Shown here piece by piece: positions 29,648 through 39,164 of a stretch of DNA of 64,000 bases. Every line of letters begins with the position of its first letter. The first letter of the stretch is position 1. Made by a program: the position numbers and the translations under genes. The notes beneath the pieces are model-generated. The model was not told the DNA's origin. It did no database searches and saw only the letters and a list, made by a program, of their open reading frames with translations. Source of the stretch: Desulfobacter curvatus DSM 3379 (GTDB lineage Bacteria > Desulfobacterota > Desulfobacteria > Desulfobacterales > Desulfobacteraceae); assembly GCF_000373985.1 (NCBI RefSeq), contig NZ_KB892900.1, forward strand, positions 1-64,000. Direction: 5' to 3'.

Positions 29648-30010
29648 TTAATCGGTGTCATTTTTTTTCTTTGCTTTGGGGTCTCCCTGCATGGAGATCA
29701 TCTGCCGTTCCGTTGCCGCAGGCCTGTGGGCCGTATGGAAATGCAGACAATGGGTCGGGCAGTTGTCTGCACAGATTCCGCAATAAACGCACATAAACGG
29801 ATCACAGGTCCATGTTCCGGCTTTTTTATCCACAGAGATGCAAAGAGTCGGGCATTTGCGCGAACACATGCCGCAGAAAATACATGCATGAATATCATTA
29901 TATAGCTCACCGCGCACGCCTTCGGGCAGTTCGCGTTTAGCAAACGGGTATTGCCGGGTGGCGGGGCGCGAGGCAAGATTTTTAAGTATGCTGGGTGTAA
30001 AATTAAACAT
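29648..30010 (-). CDS. echF: Ech hydrogenase ferredoxin-like subunit (EchF)
   Basis: A 120-residue subunit with two 4Fe-4S motifs, CIFCGMCSRKCP and CVYCGICADNCP. It starts at ATG 30010 behind AAGGAGA. Homologous to NuoI; it passes electrons from reduced ferredoxin to the hydrogenase small subunit. Last gene of the ech operon, 11 bases after echE. Confidence 0.88.
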   Translation of the reverse strand: MFNFTPSILKNLASRPATRQYPFAKRELPEGVRGELYNDIHACIFCGMCSRKCPTLCISVDKKAGTWTCDPFMCVYCGICADNCPTHCLHFHTAHRPAATERQMISMQGDPKAKKKNDTD

Positions 30011-30021
30011 AAGTCTCCTTT

Positions 30022-31101
30022 TTAACGTTCCGTGCAGCTGATGCACGGATCGATGGATAAGACAATGACCGGTACGTCGGCCAGTTCACATTCCGGCAGC
30101 ATGGTCAGAAGACAGGGGATATTGGCAAATGTCGGGGTGCGGATTCGCACACGATCCAGCAGTTTGGTGCCGTTGCCCTTTACATAATAAAGACATTCTC
30201 CCCGGGGCTGTTCCACACGCATGATCGACTCGCCTTCCGGGTTGCCTTTGACCTTTGCGGCAAGGCTTCCGGCGGGTAAAGCCGTAATGGCCTGGCGCAC
30301 CAGATCTATTGACTGGTATGCCTCATGAAAACGGACCCAGCTCCTGGCGTAACAGTCGCCGTCCGGGTGGGTGACCGGCTGAAAATCCAAGTGTTTATAA
30401 GCACCGTACCCGGTCATGCGCATATCCTGTTCCACTCCGGAGCCGCGAAGCGTAGGCCCTGCCGCGCCCAGTTCATAGGCCTGATCATAGGTCATGACGC
30501 CTATGCCCACGGTTCTGGATTTCACTGTATAATCATCGAGCAGGGTACTCTCCAGCGCCTTGAGCTCTTTTTCCACAAGAACCAGCTCCTTAAGAATCCA
30601 GTCAAGCTGTTCCGGTGACAGGTCTTTGCGGACCCCGCCGACGACGTTCACCGAAACAATGACCCGGTTTCCCGCCGTTGCCTCATTGATGTCCATGATA
30701 CGTTCGCGCACCTTCCAGAACTGCATGAACAGCGCTTCAAAGCCAAACGCGTCGGCATACAGGCCAAGCCAGAGCAGATGGCTGTGCATGCGGTGCAGCT
30801 CAGACCAAATCACGCGCAGAAACTGGGCCCGTTCCGGCACCTCAATGCCCATAATATTCTCAATGGATTGGGAAAAACAGGCGCCGTGAATCATAGAACA
30901 GATGCCGCACACCCGTTCGCATACGTTGACCATCTGATGAAAGTCGCGTCTGGCGGCAAGCATTTCCAGGCCGCGGTGTACATATCCCAGGGCCGGAACA
31001 GCTTCTTTAACAATCTCATCTTCCACCACAAGTTTAAGATGGATCGGCTCGGGCAATACCGGGTGCTGGGGCCCAAAGGGAATAACGGTTCTATTGGACA
31101 T
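30022..31101 (-). CDS. echE: Ech-type group 4 [NiFe] hydrogenase large subunit (EchE)
   Basis: The 359-residue catalytic subunit has both nickel-binding motifs: CERVCGIC near residues 62-69 and DPCISC at the C-terminus (about residues 351-356). All four cysteines are present, so it should be a true hydrogenase rather than a NuoD-like protein. It ends right after DPCISCTER, as in Ech enzymes that need no C-terminal cleavage. It reduces protons with ferredoxin electrons, or the reverse, coupled to ion transport. ATG 31101 has AAGGAG upstream. Confidence 0.92.
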   Translation of the reverse strand: MSNRTVIPFGPQHPVLPEPIHLKLVVEDEIVKEAVPALGYVHRGLEMLAARRDFHQMVNVCERVCGICSMIHGACFSQSIENIMGIEVPERAQFLRVIWSELHRMHSHLLWLGLYADAFGFEALFMQFWKVRERIMDINEATAGNRVIVSVNVVGGVRKDLSPEQLDWILKELVLVEKELKALESTLLDDYTVKSRTVGIGVMTYDQAYELGAAGPTLRGSGVEQDMRMTGYGAYKHLDFQPVTHPDGDCYARSWVRFHEAYQSIDLVRQAITALPAGSLAAKVKGNPEGESIMRVEQPRGECLYYVKGNGTKLLDRVRIRTPTFANIPCLLTMLPECELADVPVIVLSIDPCISCTER

Positions 31102-31103
31102 GC

Positions 31104-31484
31104 CTACTCCTTCTCCTTTTTTTTGTCCTTAATTTTAAGGTTATTGGCCAGCGGAATGGTTTCAACGCCGGGATCAAGGAACAGGGTCCGGTTGTAATCC
31201 ACAGCCAGGCCGTCAAATTCAAGGCCTGCCAGATCTTTGACTTCGTTTTCAGCCAGAAATGCGCTGAAATAAACACCGGATATGCTCGGAATCGTTGTGT
31301 GTGCAGTCACATTTAGACGACAATGAGAAAGCACCATATCTTTGTCAAAATGGTACAGGATGTCTGTGGATCCGTCTTCAAGTGTGACGGTGGACAGGGT
31401 CACAAACCTGTAACCCGCTTGTTTCATTCGCCCGGCCTCGGCAACCAGGTTGTCCAAGGTGATTGTTGTCTCATTTGAAATCAT
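31104..31484 (-). CDS. echD: Ech hydrogenase subunit D (NuoC-like)
   Basis: A 126-residue soluble subunit related to the 30-kDa NuoC subunit of complex I (TDILYHFDKDMVLSHCRLNV). It starts at ATG 31484 behind AAGGAC; upstream codons in the frame overlap echC and are not needed. Two bases separate it from echE. Confidence 0.82.
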   Translation of the reverse strand: MISNETTITLDNLVAEAGRMKQAGYRFVTLSTVTLEDGSTDILYHFDKDMVLSHCRLNVTAHTTIPSISGVYFSAFLAENEVKDLAGLEFDGLAVDYNRTLFLDPGVETIPLANNLKIKDKKKEKE

Positions 31485-31494
31485 GGAATTGTCC

Positions 31495-31962
31495 TTATGC
31501 TTCGGCGGATTCAGGAGATTCGGGTTTTCCCGCTTGTTTTTGTTTAAATTTTTCCAGGGCCTTGACCACGCCGTCGATAATCGCTTCGGGTTTTGCCGGG
31601 CACCCGGGGACATAGACATCCACCGGAATGATTTTGTCCACGCCGCCGATCACGTTGTAGCAGTCATGGAAAATACCGCCGGACAGCCCGCAGGCCCCGA
31701 TGGCGACAACGGCTTTGGGCTCGGGCATCTGCTCATAAATATTTTTGAGCACGGCCTTGTTGCGGTGGTTGACGGTTCCGGTCACCAGCAAAATATCCGC
31801 ATGTTTGGGGTTGCCCACATTGATGATGCCGAACCGCTCCACATCGTAAAGCGGTGTCAGGCAGGCCAGGGTCTCGATATCACAGCCGTTACAGCTTCCG
31901 CAGTCAAAATGCATGATCCATGGAGACTTTATTTGTGCCTTTTTTATAAAGTTTTTAAGCAT
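31495..31962 (-). CDS. echC: Ech hydrogenase small subunit (EchC, NuoB-like)
   Basis: The 155-residue small subunit carries the proximal 4Fe-4S cluster. Its ligands lie in CGSCNGCDIE (residues 21-30), GACGLSGG and VPGCPAKPE. Homologous to NuoB. It joins the large subunit to the ferredoxin-like subunit. ATG 31962 follows GAGGT; the echB stop is three bases upstream. Confidence 0.9.
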   Translation of the reverse strand: MLKNFIKKAQIKSPWIMHFDCGSCNGCDIETLACLTPLYDVERFGIINVGNPKHADILLVTGTVNHRNKAVLKNIYEQMPEPKAVVAIGACGLSGGIFHDCYNVIGGVDKIIPVDVYVPGCPAKPEAIIDGVVKALEKFKQKQAGKPESPESAEA

Positions 31963-31965
31963 GGT

Positions 31966-32814
31966 CTACCTCACGTGCAGCCAGATAAAATTGATAAACG
32001 TCAGAACCAGGCCGATGCTCCAGACATACTTGAGCATCCAGCGCCAGGTCATTCTCGCCATGGTGTTGTCAATGATGATTTCGACCAGGTAGATGGCGAC
32101 CAACAGTACGATCATCCAGATCCAGTTCGTGGCCCAAAACAACGCGCACACCGAAAGAATTAGAATGGTTTCGTACCAATGCGCCATTTCAATTACCGCA
32201 AGCACCGGTCCCGAGTATTCGGTCATCACCCCTTTCACCAGCTCCTGATGCGCATGGTGGGAAGTAGAAAAATCAAAAGGGGATTTGCGCAGCTTGATGG
32301 TCAAGGCGTAGCCAAGGACAATGAACATCAGCGGCAGTTTTTGGAACAAAGGCGTATCATAGGCCATAATATCGCCCACATTGAAACTGCCCACCACAAG
32401 ATACATGCCCACAAACACCAGAATCAGCAGCGGCTCATAGGTCAGAATCTGTATCAGCTCGCGCTGGGCGCCTACCTGGCTGTACGGGCTTCTGGCCGAA
32501 AGGGCACCCATGACCAGAAACATGGCCCCGGCCGCCTGGACAAAGAAGATGATCAAAAGATCCGCCCGGGCAAAAAACAGCGCAACGGACAGGGCTGCGG
32601 CAACAAAATAGACCCAGCAGCACACGATCTGCCACCGGTTCACCAGCAGCCGTTCTTTTCCGATCAGTTTGCCCACATCGTAAAAGGCCTGCAGCACGGG
32701 CGGTCCCTGCCGGGCCTGCATCCGTGCCGTAATGCGCCGGTCAATACCGGCTAAAAGTCCGCCGGCTAAAGGGGCCAGGATCAATGCCGAGACAGCGAAG
32801 AATAGCGATTCCAT
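31966..32814 (-). CDS. echB: Ech hydrogenase membrane subunit B (NuoH-like)
   Basis: A 282-residue membrane protein with about eight helices, related to NuoH. It anchors the hydrogenase module and forms part of the ion path (the TSHHAHQELVKGVMTEYSGP loop region is typical; cited here as HQELVKGVMTEYSGP). ATG 32814 overlaps the echA stop in TAATG, with GGAGGTGT upstream. Confidence 0.9.
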   Translation of the reverse strand: MESLFFAVSALILAPLAGGLLAGIDRRITARMQARQGPPVLQAFYDVGKLIGKERLLVNRWQIVCCWVYFVAAALSVALFFARADLLIIFFVQAAGAMFLVMGALSARSPYSQVGAQRELIQILTYEPLLILVFVGMYLVVGSFNVGDIMAYDTPLFQKLPLMFIVLGYALTIKLRKSPFDFSTSHHAHQELVKGVMTEYSGPVLAVIEMAHWYETILILSVCALFWATNWIWMIVLLVAIYLVEIIIDNTMARMTWRWMLKYVWSIGLVLTFINFIWLHVR

Positions 32815-34700
32815 TACAACACACCTCCAATCATCAACAGGATCAGTCCGCCGGCAATCATATTGACCCAAAAGGTAAGCCTGTGCTCACCGAAAAGTTC
32901 CGCCAGGTATAAGTTGCTTGCCTTGTAGGGGACAATGGTCTCCACGGGGCCAAGAAACGCACCGTCTTCAATATCGCCGGCATGGGCGCCACCAAGATAC
33001 GGGTGCGCCTGCTTCACATCCGCGCGAAGGGCCCGGTAGATGGCAAAAATAGTTGCCAGGCCAATCAAAACGATAAAGGGGTAGATGGCAAACCCGCCGG
33101 TGGCCCCTTTAAGGATGCCTGCTAAGTCAGCCGCATGTTTGGACGCAAACATGGGAACAAAGGCTTTGGTGTAAAGATAGGGCGTGGCAAAGGCAAAAAG
33201 AAGCGCTGCGATGCACAGGCTCACAAGCGGTCCCCGGGTGAACAGAGGCTGTTTTTCAGGCGTTGCCGAAATATTGTGCCCACCCATGAGCAGGCCTGCC
33301 CAGCGGGCCCAGTAAACAAAGGTCAGCGCACTGCCCAGGGCCATCATGACGATGACGAAAAGATGGTCGGCCGCGGCTTCCAGGGCCATCCACTTACACA
33401 ACAGTACCCCAAAGGGCGGCAGAAGCATGGATAAAATGCCGATAATGGTCACCACAGCCGTTCGGGGCATGGTTCTATACAGCCCGCGCATATCTTCAAT
33501 ATCCCGGGAACCGATCGCCTGTTCGATGGTGCCCACGCACAAAAACAATAAGGATTTTGAGATGGCGTGAAAGATGATCAGCATCACCGCTGCGATAACG
33601 GCAAGGGGGGTATTGATGCCTGCACAGGCAATGATCAGCCCAAGGTTGCTCACCGTGGAATAGGCCAGGATTTTTTTTCCGTTGCTCTGGCCAATGGCAA
33701 GGGCGGCGCAGACCAGGAAGGTAAACGCCCCGCACAGGGCGATGCCGTGGCTCACAAAGGTCCCTTCAAACATGGGGCAAAAGCGTAAAACCATGTACAC
33801 GCCGGCTTTTACCATGGTGGATGAGTGCAACAGGGCTGAAACGGGTGTCGGCGCCACCATGGCACCCAACAGCCAGCTCTGGCAGGGCAGTTGTGCCGCC
33901 TTGACGAATCCGGCCAGACTGATCAACCCCACGGCGGCAAGCAGCATCCCTGAAGCCGGCCCCCGGGTTAAAAGAACGGAGATGTCCAGGGTGCCGGCGG
34001 CAGCATAAACGATAACGATAGCCGTTAATAACAGTGCACCGCCTAAAGAGTTTATCCACAGGGCCCGGGTTGCATTTTCCACTGCCTCCTTGGTGCCGTC
34101 ATGTCCGATGAGCGCAAAGGAACAGAACGTGGTCACCTCAAAGAAAAAATAGAGCCACAATATGTTGTTGGACAGAACCAGACCGTTCATGGCCCCCAGA
34201 AACAGGAGCAGCAGAAGAAAAAAGATCGGTTGTCTACTTTTTTCAAGTTTCAGGTGTTCCTCATGTTTTTTCATGTAGGGCAGCCCGAAAATGCAGATCA
34301 AAGAACCTATGATGGAGACGATTACAACCATTATCAAAGCCAGGCTGTCCCCGAGCAGGGCCGGAACATCCGGGCCATGGTCCAATATGAACAGCTCAAA
34401 AACGGCAAGCAGCACCAGTTGAAAAATCGTCAGGGATTTAATGATCCGGTTGTTGAGCTTGAACCCGAAAAATAATACCAGGGCCAGCAGCGCAAAATCA
34501 AGAACCGTAACTAGCGTTTCCCATCCCCCGGACACCCGGTATGTAAAATCTCCTTGCCCGAGAAGCACCAAGGACGTGACCGCTATAACGGCCCCGGTTG
34601 CGGTTACCGTGATGGTCCTCACCAGGCCCACCCGGATTAAAAAACAGACCATGGCCGCAATCATCGGCAGCACGATCAGCAAAAACAGAATGTTGGACAT
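32814..34700 (-). CDS. echA: Ech hydrogenase membrane subunit A (NuoL/MrpA-like)
   Basis: A 628-residue antiporter-like subunit with about 14-16 helices, related to NuoL. The conserved core has SWLLGAMVAPTPVSALLHSSTMVKAGVY around residues 280-305 (family landmark PTPVSALLHSSTMVKAG), with the key Lys, and a further GVLLCKW segment. It pumps protons or sodium in exchange for the hydrogenase reaction. First gene of the operon; ATG 34700 follows AGGGG, and a GTG two codons upstream is less likely. Confidence 0.92.
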   Translation of the reverse strand: MSNILFLLIVLPMIAAMVCFLIRVGLVRTITVTATGAVIAVTSLVLLGQGDFTYRVSGGWETLVTVLDFALLALVLFFGFKLNNRIIKSLTIFQLVLLAVFELFILDHGPDVPALLGDSLALIMVVIVSIIGSLICIFGLPYMKKHEEHLKLEKSRQPIFFLLLLLFLGAMNGLVLSNNILWLYFFFEVTTFCSFALIGHDGTKEAVENATRALWINSLGGALLLTAIVIVYAAAGTLDISVLLTRGPASGMLLAAVGLISLAGFVKAAQLPCQSWLLGAMVAPTPVSALLHSSTMVKAGVYMVLRFCPMFEGTFVSHGIALCGAFTFLVCAALAIGQSNGKKILAYSTVSNLGLIIACAGINTPLAVIAAVMLIIFHAISKSLLFLCVGTIEQAIGSRDIEDMRGLYRTMPRTAVVTIIGILSMLLPPFGVLLCKWMALEAAADHLFVIVMMALGSALTFVYWARWAGLLMGGHNISATPEKQPLFTRGPLVSLCIAALLFAFATPYLYTKAFVPMFASKHAADLAGILKGATGGFAIYPFIVLIGLATIFAIYRALRADVKQAHPYLGGAHAGDIEDGAFLGPVETIVPYKASNLYLAELFGEHRLTFWVNMIAGGLILLMIGGVL

Positions 34701-34706
34701 AAACAC

Positions 34707-35084
34707 CCCTTTTATTTGGCGGTTATATTTTCATGGCGGCCCCCAGGCCTATAAATCCTGAAACCCTTGCCGTTAAATAACTGCATCAGTCCAATGTCGC
34801 ATCATCAGGCCGGCCGTGGCCCAATTATGCGGTTGGTTTGTTCGCTATCTGGATAAATCGTTTTTCGTACGCGCGTGTATTCACTTACATTGGAGGACTC
34901 ATATAGGAGGGCTCGTGTAACACCTGCAACAACATTTATTTCCAAATTCTAAACAACGAAAACTATGGTTAGGCCGGAAAATGTTTTTTGTCAAGAAAAC
35001 AATGAATCCTTTAAAAAATCATCAGGCATATCGATGAAACACAATTTGGCTGCCACCTGCTTATAGAGTTTTTTAACTTCAATT
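34707..35084. other. Upstream region of the ech operon
   Basis: No gene is supported. It must hold the ech promoter on the minus strand, but no clear -35/-10 or -24/-12 pair was found by eye. The far end joins the decayed radA copy. Confidence 0.4.
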
Positions 35085-35484
35085 CCCTTCAAAATAGAGC
35101 ACCGTGTCCACCATATGCTCCATGATTCTGGGACCTGCAATGGACCGCCCTTGGTGACGTGTTCCACAAGAAAAATGGGCAGCCCTACAGTTTTGGACAG
35201 ACGCATGAACAGCATGGATGCTTCTCTGATCTGGGTGATGTTGCCAGGGGTTGACGTGACCCGGGGGTGAAATACGGTTTGAATGGAATCCACAACCATG
35301 GCGTCATATTGATCTTTTTCCGCCATGGCAAGAATCGCCTCAAGATCGGTTTCAGATACCACAAACAACGAACTGCCCATCGAGCCAGGCGTTTTCCCCG
35401 CATGGAAATTTGGCCGATGGATTCTTCGCCGGATACATATAGGCATTTTTTTCCGGCCTTTGCCAGGGTGGACAACACTTGCAG
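35085..35484 (-). pseudogene. Decayed partial duplicate of radA
   Basis: These 400 bases align along their full length to 402 bases inside radA (28253-28654), same strand. The match keeps VVSETDLEAILAMAEKDQYD and VVDSIQTVFHP. Two single-base deletions (near 35141 and 35386) break the frame and explain the length difference. Neither the zinc finger, Walker A nor the Lon-like domain is included. It is a non-functional fragment. Confidence 0.92.
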
Positions 35485-35501
35485 TAGTAGCCAACGCTTT
35501 C

Positions 35502-35595
35502 AATAACGGTCACGGACCGTCCTTGGTTTTTGACCGTGGTTCGGCCCACAACGAATATTGAAACATCTCTGTGGGTTACAGAGAGTCCCTTATAA
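35502..35595 (+). repeat. Dispersed repeat, copy D
   Basis: It begins with ATAACGGTCACGGACCGTCCTTGG as a diverged form of copy A (shared part CCGTCCTTGG), has TCGGCCCACAACGAA in the middle, then a near-palindrome TCTCTGTGGGTTACAGAGA and CCCTTATAA. The near-palindrome differs in sequence from copy A but keeps its pairing, as expected if the folded form matters. It abuts the radA fragment. Confidence 0.65.
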
Positions 35596-35675
35596 ACAAG
35601 CATCACAGCGTTTATGTATGAACAGATGGTGGGGTCTGCTTTTCCTTCGAAATTTTACTAAAAATGAGATTTAAG

Positions 35676-37352
35676 TTAAACTTTAAACCGGCTTACAGCG
35701 TCATTCAGTTTTTCAGTAACTTTGACAAGATCCTCCACATCTTCCAGTATCTTATCACTGTTCTGGTCAGCTTCCTGGGCAGCACGGTTTACGAAGGTAA
35801 TATCCTGGGCAATTTCACCGGTAACCGCAGACGCTTGGCTGATATTTTCGTTAATGTCCCGGATACCCTGGCCTGCCTGGGCAATATTATTTGATATCTC
35901 CTGAGTAGTGGCAGACTGCTCTTCAATAGCAGCTGAAACGGTGTTTACAATTTCGTTAATTTCATTGATGATGCCGACGATTTCCTGGATAGATGATACA
36001 GATCCCTCGGTGCTGGACTGAACACTTTTAATCCGTTCATTGATCTCACTGGTTGCATCTGCTGTCTGTTGGGCAAGGGCTTTTATTTCTCCTGCAACTA
36101 CAGCGAACCCTTTTCCTGCTTCCCCAGCCCGTGCAGCCTCAATGGTTGCGTTCAGAGCAAGGAGATTGGTCTGTTCAGAAATATCTTTGATGGTGTCGGT
36201 CACCTTGGAGATCTGAGACGCTGCAGATCCAAGCTCATCGACCTTGACAGATACCTGCCTGGCTTTTTCAACTGCATGGCCTGTGGTCTCGCTTCCCCTG
36301 GAAATATTAGTTGAGATTTCGCCTATAGTGGCAGTCATCTCTTCTGCTGCGGCAACAACAGTCTGGATGCTGGTTGCTGCCTGGTCAGTAGCGGAGGCAA
36401 CGGAATTCATGTTGCTGCTCATCTCTTCAGCGGCTGCAGAAACCGTATTAGATTTTTCAACCGTATCCCTCGAACTTGCGGTGATATTATCTGAAAGGCC
36501 CTTAATTGTTGAGGCAGATGTCTTAACGGTTATTGTACTGTCTTTCATATCCATTATAAGGTTTTTTAGGTTTGAGGACATCTGGTTAAGTGAATCGGCA
36601 AGACTCCCGACTTCATCTCTTTGCTTGATAACAAGGGTCTGGTCAAAATTACCTTTTGCCACATAACCTGCGAAGTCAACTGCTTTGCGAAGGGAGCCGG
36701 CTATAGATTGGCTGATGCCATAAGCTGTGAGAACAGAAAAAATCAGAACGGCAATAATCCCGATAGTGGCCGTTTTTGTATTGGAAATGCTGTGGGCCTC
36801 AATTGACGCAAAAGAGTTCAGCAACTCCTCTTTGTGTTCATCAACAATTTGATCTATGATCCCGGCCAGTTTTTCAGCAAACGGATCAAATTCTCCCATC
36901 ATAGGGTTGCCTTTTTCAGGACCGCCTTCAATATAGGCTTGGGCCATTTTCTTGCCCATCGTATAGTAATCATTCAGGCTTTTTTTCATATCATTTAGCA
37001 TTGCAACCATTTCAGCTTCGCCATACTTGTTGTGCTCAATAATGGAGAGATCAATTCTTTTTACCGCATCCTTGTAATAGATTTCAGCTTCTGCATACCC
37101 ATCATCATATCCTTCTTCCGCCCTTGTGGCAGATATGTCGGTGAGCCATTGCTGAATCTGTTCAATATCTCGTTTGATTTCAATAAAACTCAGGGTATGC
37201 GGCAACACTTCAGATTTAGTCACCTCCAGTTCTCCAATAGTTTTATTGTTAAAACTGTTAATCACAATGCCCACAATTATAAAAAAAATACAGACAATCC
37301 CAAAACCCAAAAAGAGTTTCACTCTGATAGACAAATCGTTTAATTTTCCCAT
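35676..37352 (-). CDS. Methyl-accepting chemotaxis protein with helical-bundle sensor
   Basis: The 558-residue chemoreceptor has membrane helices at about residues 12-33 and 190-212. The periplasmic domain of some 155 residues lacks Cache motifs and looks like a four-helix bundle. A HAMP domain and the signalling rod with QTNLLALNATIEAARAG follow. Ligand unknown. Single gene. Confidence 0.92.
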   Translation of the reverse strand: MGKLNDLSIRVKLFLGFGIVCIFFIIVGIVINSFNNKTIGELEVTKSEVLPHTLSFIEIKRDIEQIQQWLTDISATRAEEGYDDGYAEAEIYYKDAVKRIDLSIIEHNKYGEAEMVAMLNDMKKSLNDYYTMGKKMAQAYIEGGPEKGNPMMGEFDPFAEKLAGIIDQIVDEHKEELLNSFASIEAHSISNTKTATIGIIAVLIFSVLTAYGISQSIAGSLRKAVDFAGYVAKGNFDQTLVIKQRDEVGSLADSLNQMSSNLKNLIMDMKDSTITVKTSASTIKGLSDNITASSRDTVEKSNTVSAAAEEMSSNMNSVASATDQAATSIQTVVAAAEEMTATIGEISTNISRGSETTGHAVEKARQVSVKVDELGSAASQISKVTDTIKDISEQTNLLALNATIEAARAGEAGKGFAVVAGEIKALAQQTADATSEINERIKSVQSSTEGSVSSIQEIVGIINEINEIVNTVSAAIEEQSATTQEISNNIAQAGQGIRDINENISQASAVTGEIAQDITFVNRAAQEADQNSDKILEDVEDLVKVTEKLNDAVSRFKV

Positions 37353-37947
37353 TTCAATTCCTCCGGTAAGTTACATGCGGTGATCCAGTTTTTAGAGTCT
37401 GGCTTTAAGGAATGCCCAAATAATATGCAGTTCAGTAGAGAGCATGGAGCCGTTAGGTAAATTAAGAAAAAGCCCAAGAGCATTGATAAATGTGCTTATT
37501 GAAAATGCAACATTAAAAAACTGGATCATCGGGTTACAAATTGCAAATGTGAATACTATTTGAGTAGTTGGGATTGATTTTAATTCGCATTTACAAATTG
37601 ATGACTATGATAATTTTAAAATTTTATGGTAGAGATTATAACCGATTCAAATTTGATTTCAAAGTTAAAGTTTCGTGGTTTTGTGTCTTTTGTAAAGATA
37701 ATTGAAACTTCATAATAATGTACAGGTTCGCCCAAGCCCATTTGAAAACAGCATTCAGTAACAAAAGCAAAGAAAGGATTCCATTTTATAAATCGTATGA
37801 GTCATTCGAAGTTGGTATCAACGTGCCGGTACGGTAGATGCTTGCTTTAAGATGCGATGTGATACCTTGACGAGAATTGTCTATTTAAGTATGCTATCCG
37901 CCTATTTTGACAGCCTAATTAACGATTTTCAAGCAAAGGGGAACCGA
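37353..37947. other. Intergenic region, no gene seen
   Basis: AT-rich and without a supported open frame. It separates the divergent chemoreceptor and the four-gene sugar-phosphate-like operon and should carry both promoters. The frame of the next gene runs back to 37852, but without a ribosome site. Confidence 0.4.
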
Positions 37948-39162
37948 ATGGACAGTCAGGACTCAACGCAAAAAAAACAAAAGGTGGAAATTGACATTGT
38001 AGGCGGCCGATTTGATAAAGTGACCACGGTGTTGGAAGAGTTTGAGCCGGGGGACGAAAAATTTATTCATTCCTATGAGAAAATGAACCTTGATCCACGA
38101 CAGATTGGAGATGTTGAAGGACGGGAAGTAGAAGTCAAGGTGCCGGCAAGGCTTCATCTTAACGTGTTTGATATGAACCGCTTCAATTTGAACCGCCCCG
38201 GTGGCGGCGGCCTTGGTGTGAGTATTGGCGTTTATTTTTATGCGAAAGTAAAATCAATTCCGGAACCGGTTATTCGCACCACAGGCGAACGGCAACTGAT
38301 CGTGGCGCATTACGGGCATATTTTTAAGAAATTGTTGGGATATGACGGTGGGTTTGAAATAGAACTTCAAGACCATAAGCGCCGGCATGTGGGGCTTGGC
38401 TCTTCCATTGGCTCTATGTGTGCTGTGTGTATCGGTATGAATGAAGTCTTGGGCAGACCCTTTCATGGATGGGAACTGAGGCGGATTATGGGATTTCACT
38501 CTTGTGAGGAGAGTCCTGTGAATGAACAATATCTGCTTCCGGCGTTTGAAACCGGTATTGGAGCCATGGTAAGTATCAACGGTGGTTGGGTCGTGGCCAG
38601 TGATGACCTGGTGCTGGTTCAGCGTGTGGCACTGCCGGATACCAAAGTGTTGATGTTCATCCCGGAGGTTGATACTCTGGAGGATGAATTTAAAGGGGTG
38701 GAAACCGCCGCGGAATCCGAAGTCGAGCTGTTAATGAGACGGGCAAGAACCCTGGATTCCCTTCAGATTGGCGCAAAGGCACAAATTGTCCTGATGGACA
38801 TGATACCTGCAATGATTCGAAATGATCTTAAAAAGATGGGAGATGCCCTCTTTGAACTGATCCATATGGGATCCAAACGGGCTGAGTGTGAGCAACACGG
38901 TGCTTATGGGACTCCTATATACAGTTATATTAATGCCTTTCGGGAAATGGGGATAGAGGTTGCCGGTATGAGTTCTGTGGGGCCCACTGTTTATGCTTTG
39001 ACCCGAAAGCAGGATGCATATGACCGGGCGCTTAAATACCTTAAATCTAAAAATATTTCAGACTCCCGCATCATAGAAACCGAAGTTGACAACACAGGCG
39101 GTACGATTACGGAAAACGGTGTTGAAAGAACTTTTATAAATGACACCTGGCTTAAAGGATAA
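37948..39162 (+). CDS. GHMP-superfamily protein, beta-RFAP synthase-like
   Basis: 404 residues from ATG 37948 behind AAAGGGGA. After a 55-residue N-terminal extension, the core shows PARLHLNVFDM and GGGGLGVSIGVY, then the glycine-rich loop HVGLGSSIGSM. This is the pattern of beta-ribofuranosylaminobenzene 5'-phosphate synthase, a GHMP-fold enzyme that joins PRPP to 4-aminobenzoate in methanopterin synthesis. A GHMP kinase on another substrate is possible. It opens an operon with TrpF-like, dehydrogenase and aldolase genes, spaced 2-15 bases. Confidence 0.72.
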   Translation: MDSQDSTQKKQKVEIDIVGGRFDKVTTVLEEFEPGDEKFIHSYEKMNLDPRQIGDVEGREVEVKVPARLHLNVFDMNRFNLNRPGGGGLGVSIGVYFYAKVKSIPEPVIRTTGERQLIVAHYGHIFKKLLGYDGGFEIELQDHKRRHVGLGSSIGSMCAVCIGMNEVLGRPFHGWELRRIMGFHSCEESPVNEQYLLPAFETGIGAMVSINGGWVVASDDLVLVQRVALPDTKVLMFIPEVDTLEDEFKGVETAAESEVELLMRRARTLDSLQIGAKAQIVLMDMIPAMIRNDLKKMGDALFELIHMGSKRAECEQHGAYGTPIYSYINAFREMGIEVAGMSSVGPTVYALTRKQDAYDRALKYLKSKNISDSRIIETEVDNTGGTITENGVERTFINDTWLKG

Positions 39163-39164
39163 GT

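Noticed and set aside
37825..37845. Possible sigma-54 promoter (GG-N10-GC) before the GHMP-like gene
   Set aside because: The spacing is right but flanking bases match the consensus poorly, and such sites arise by chance in a region this long.
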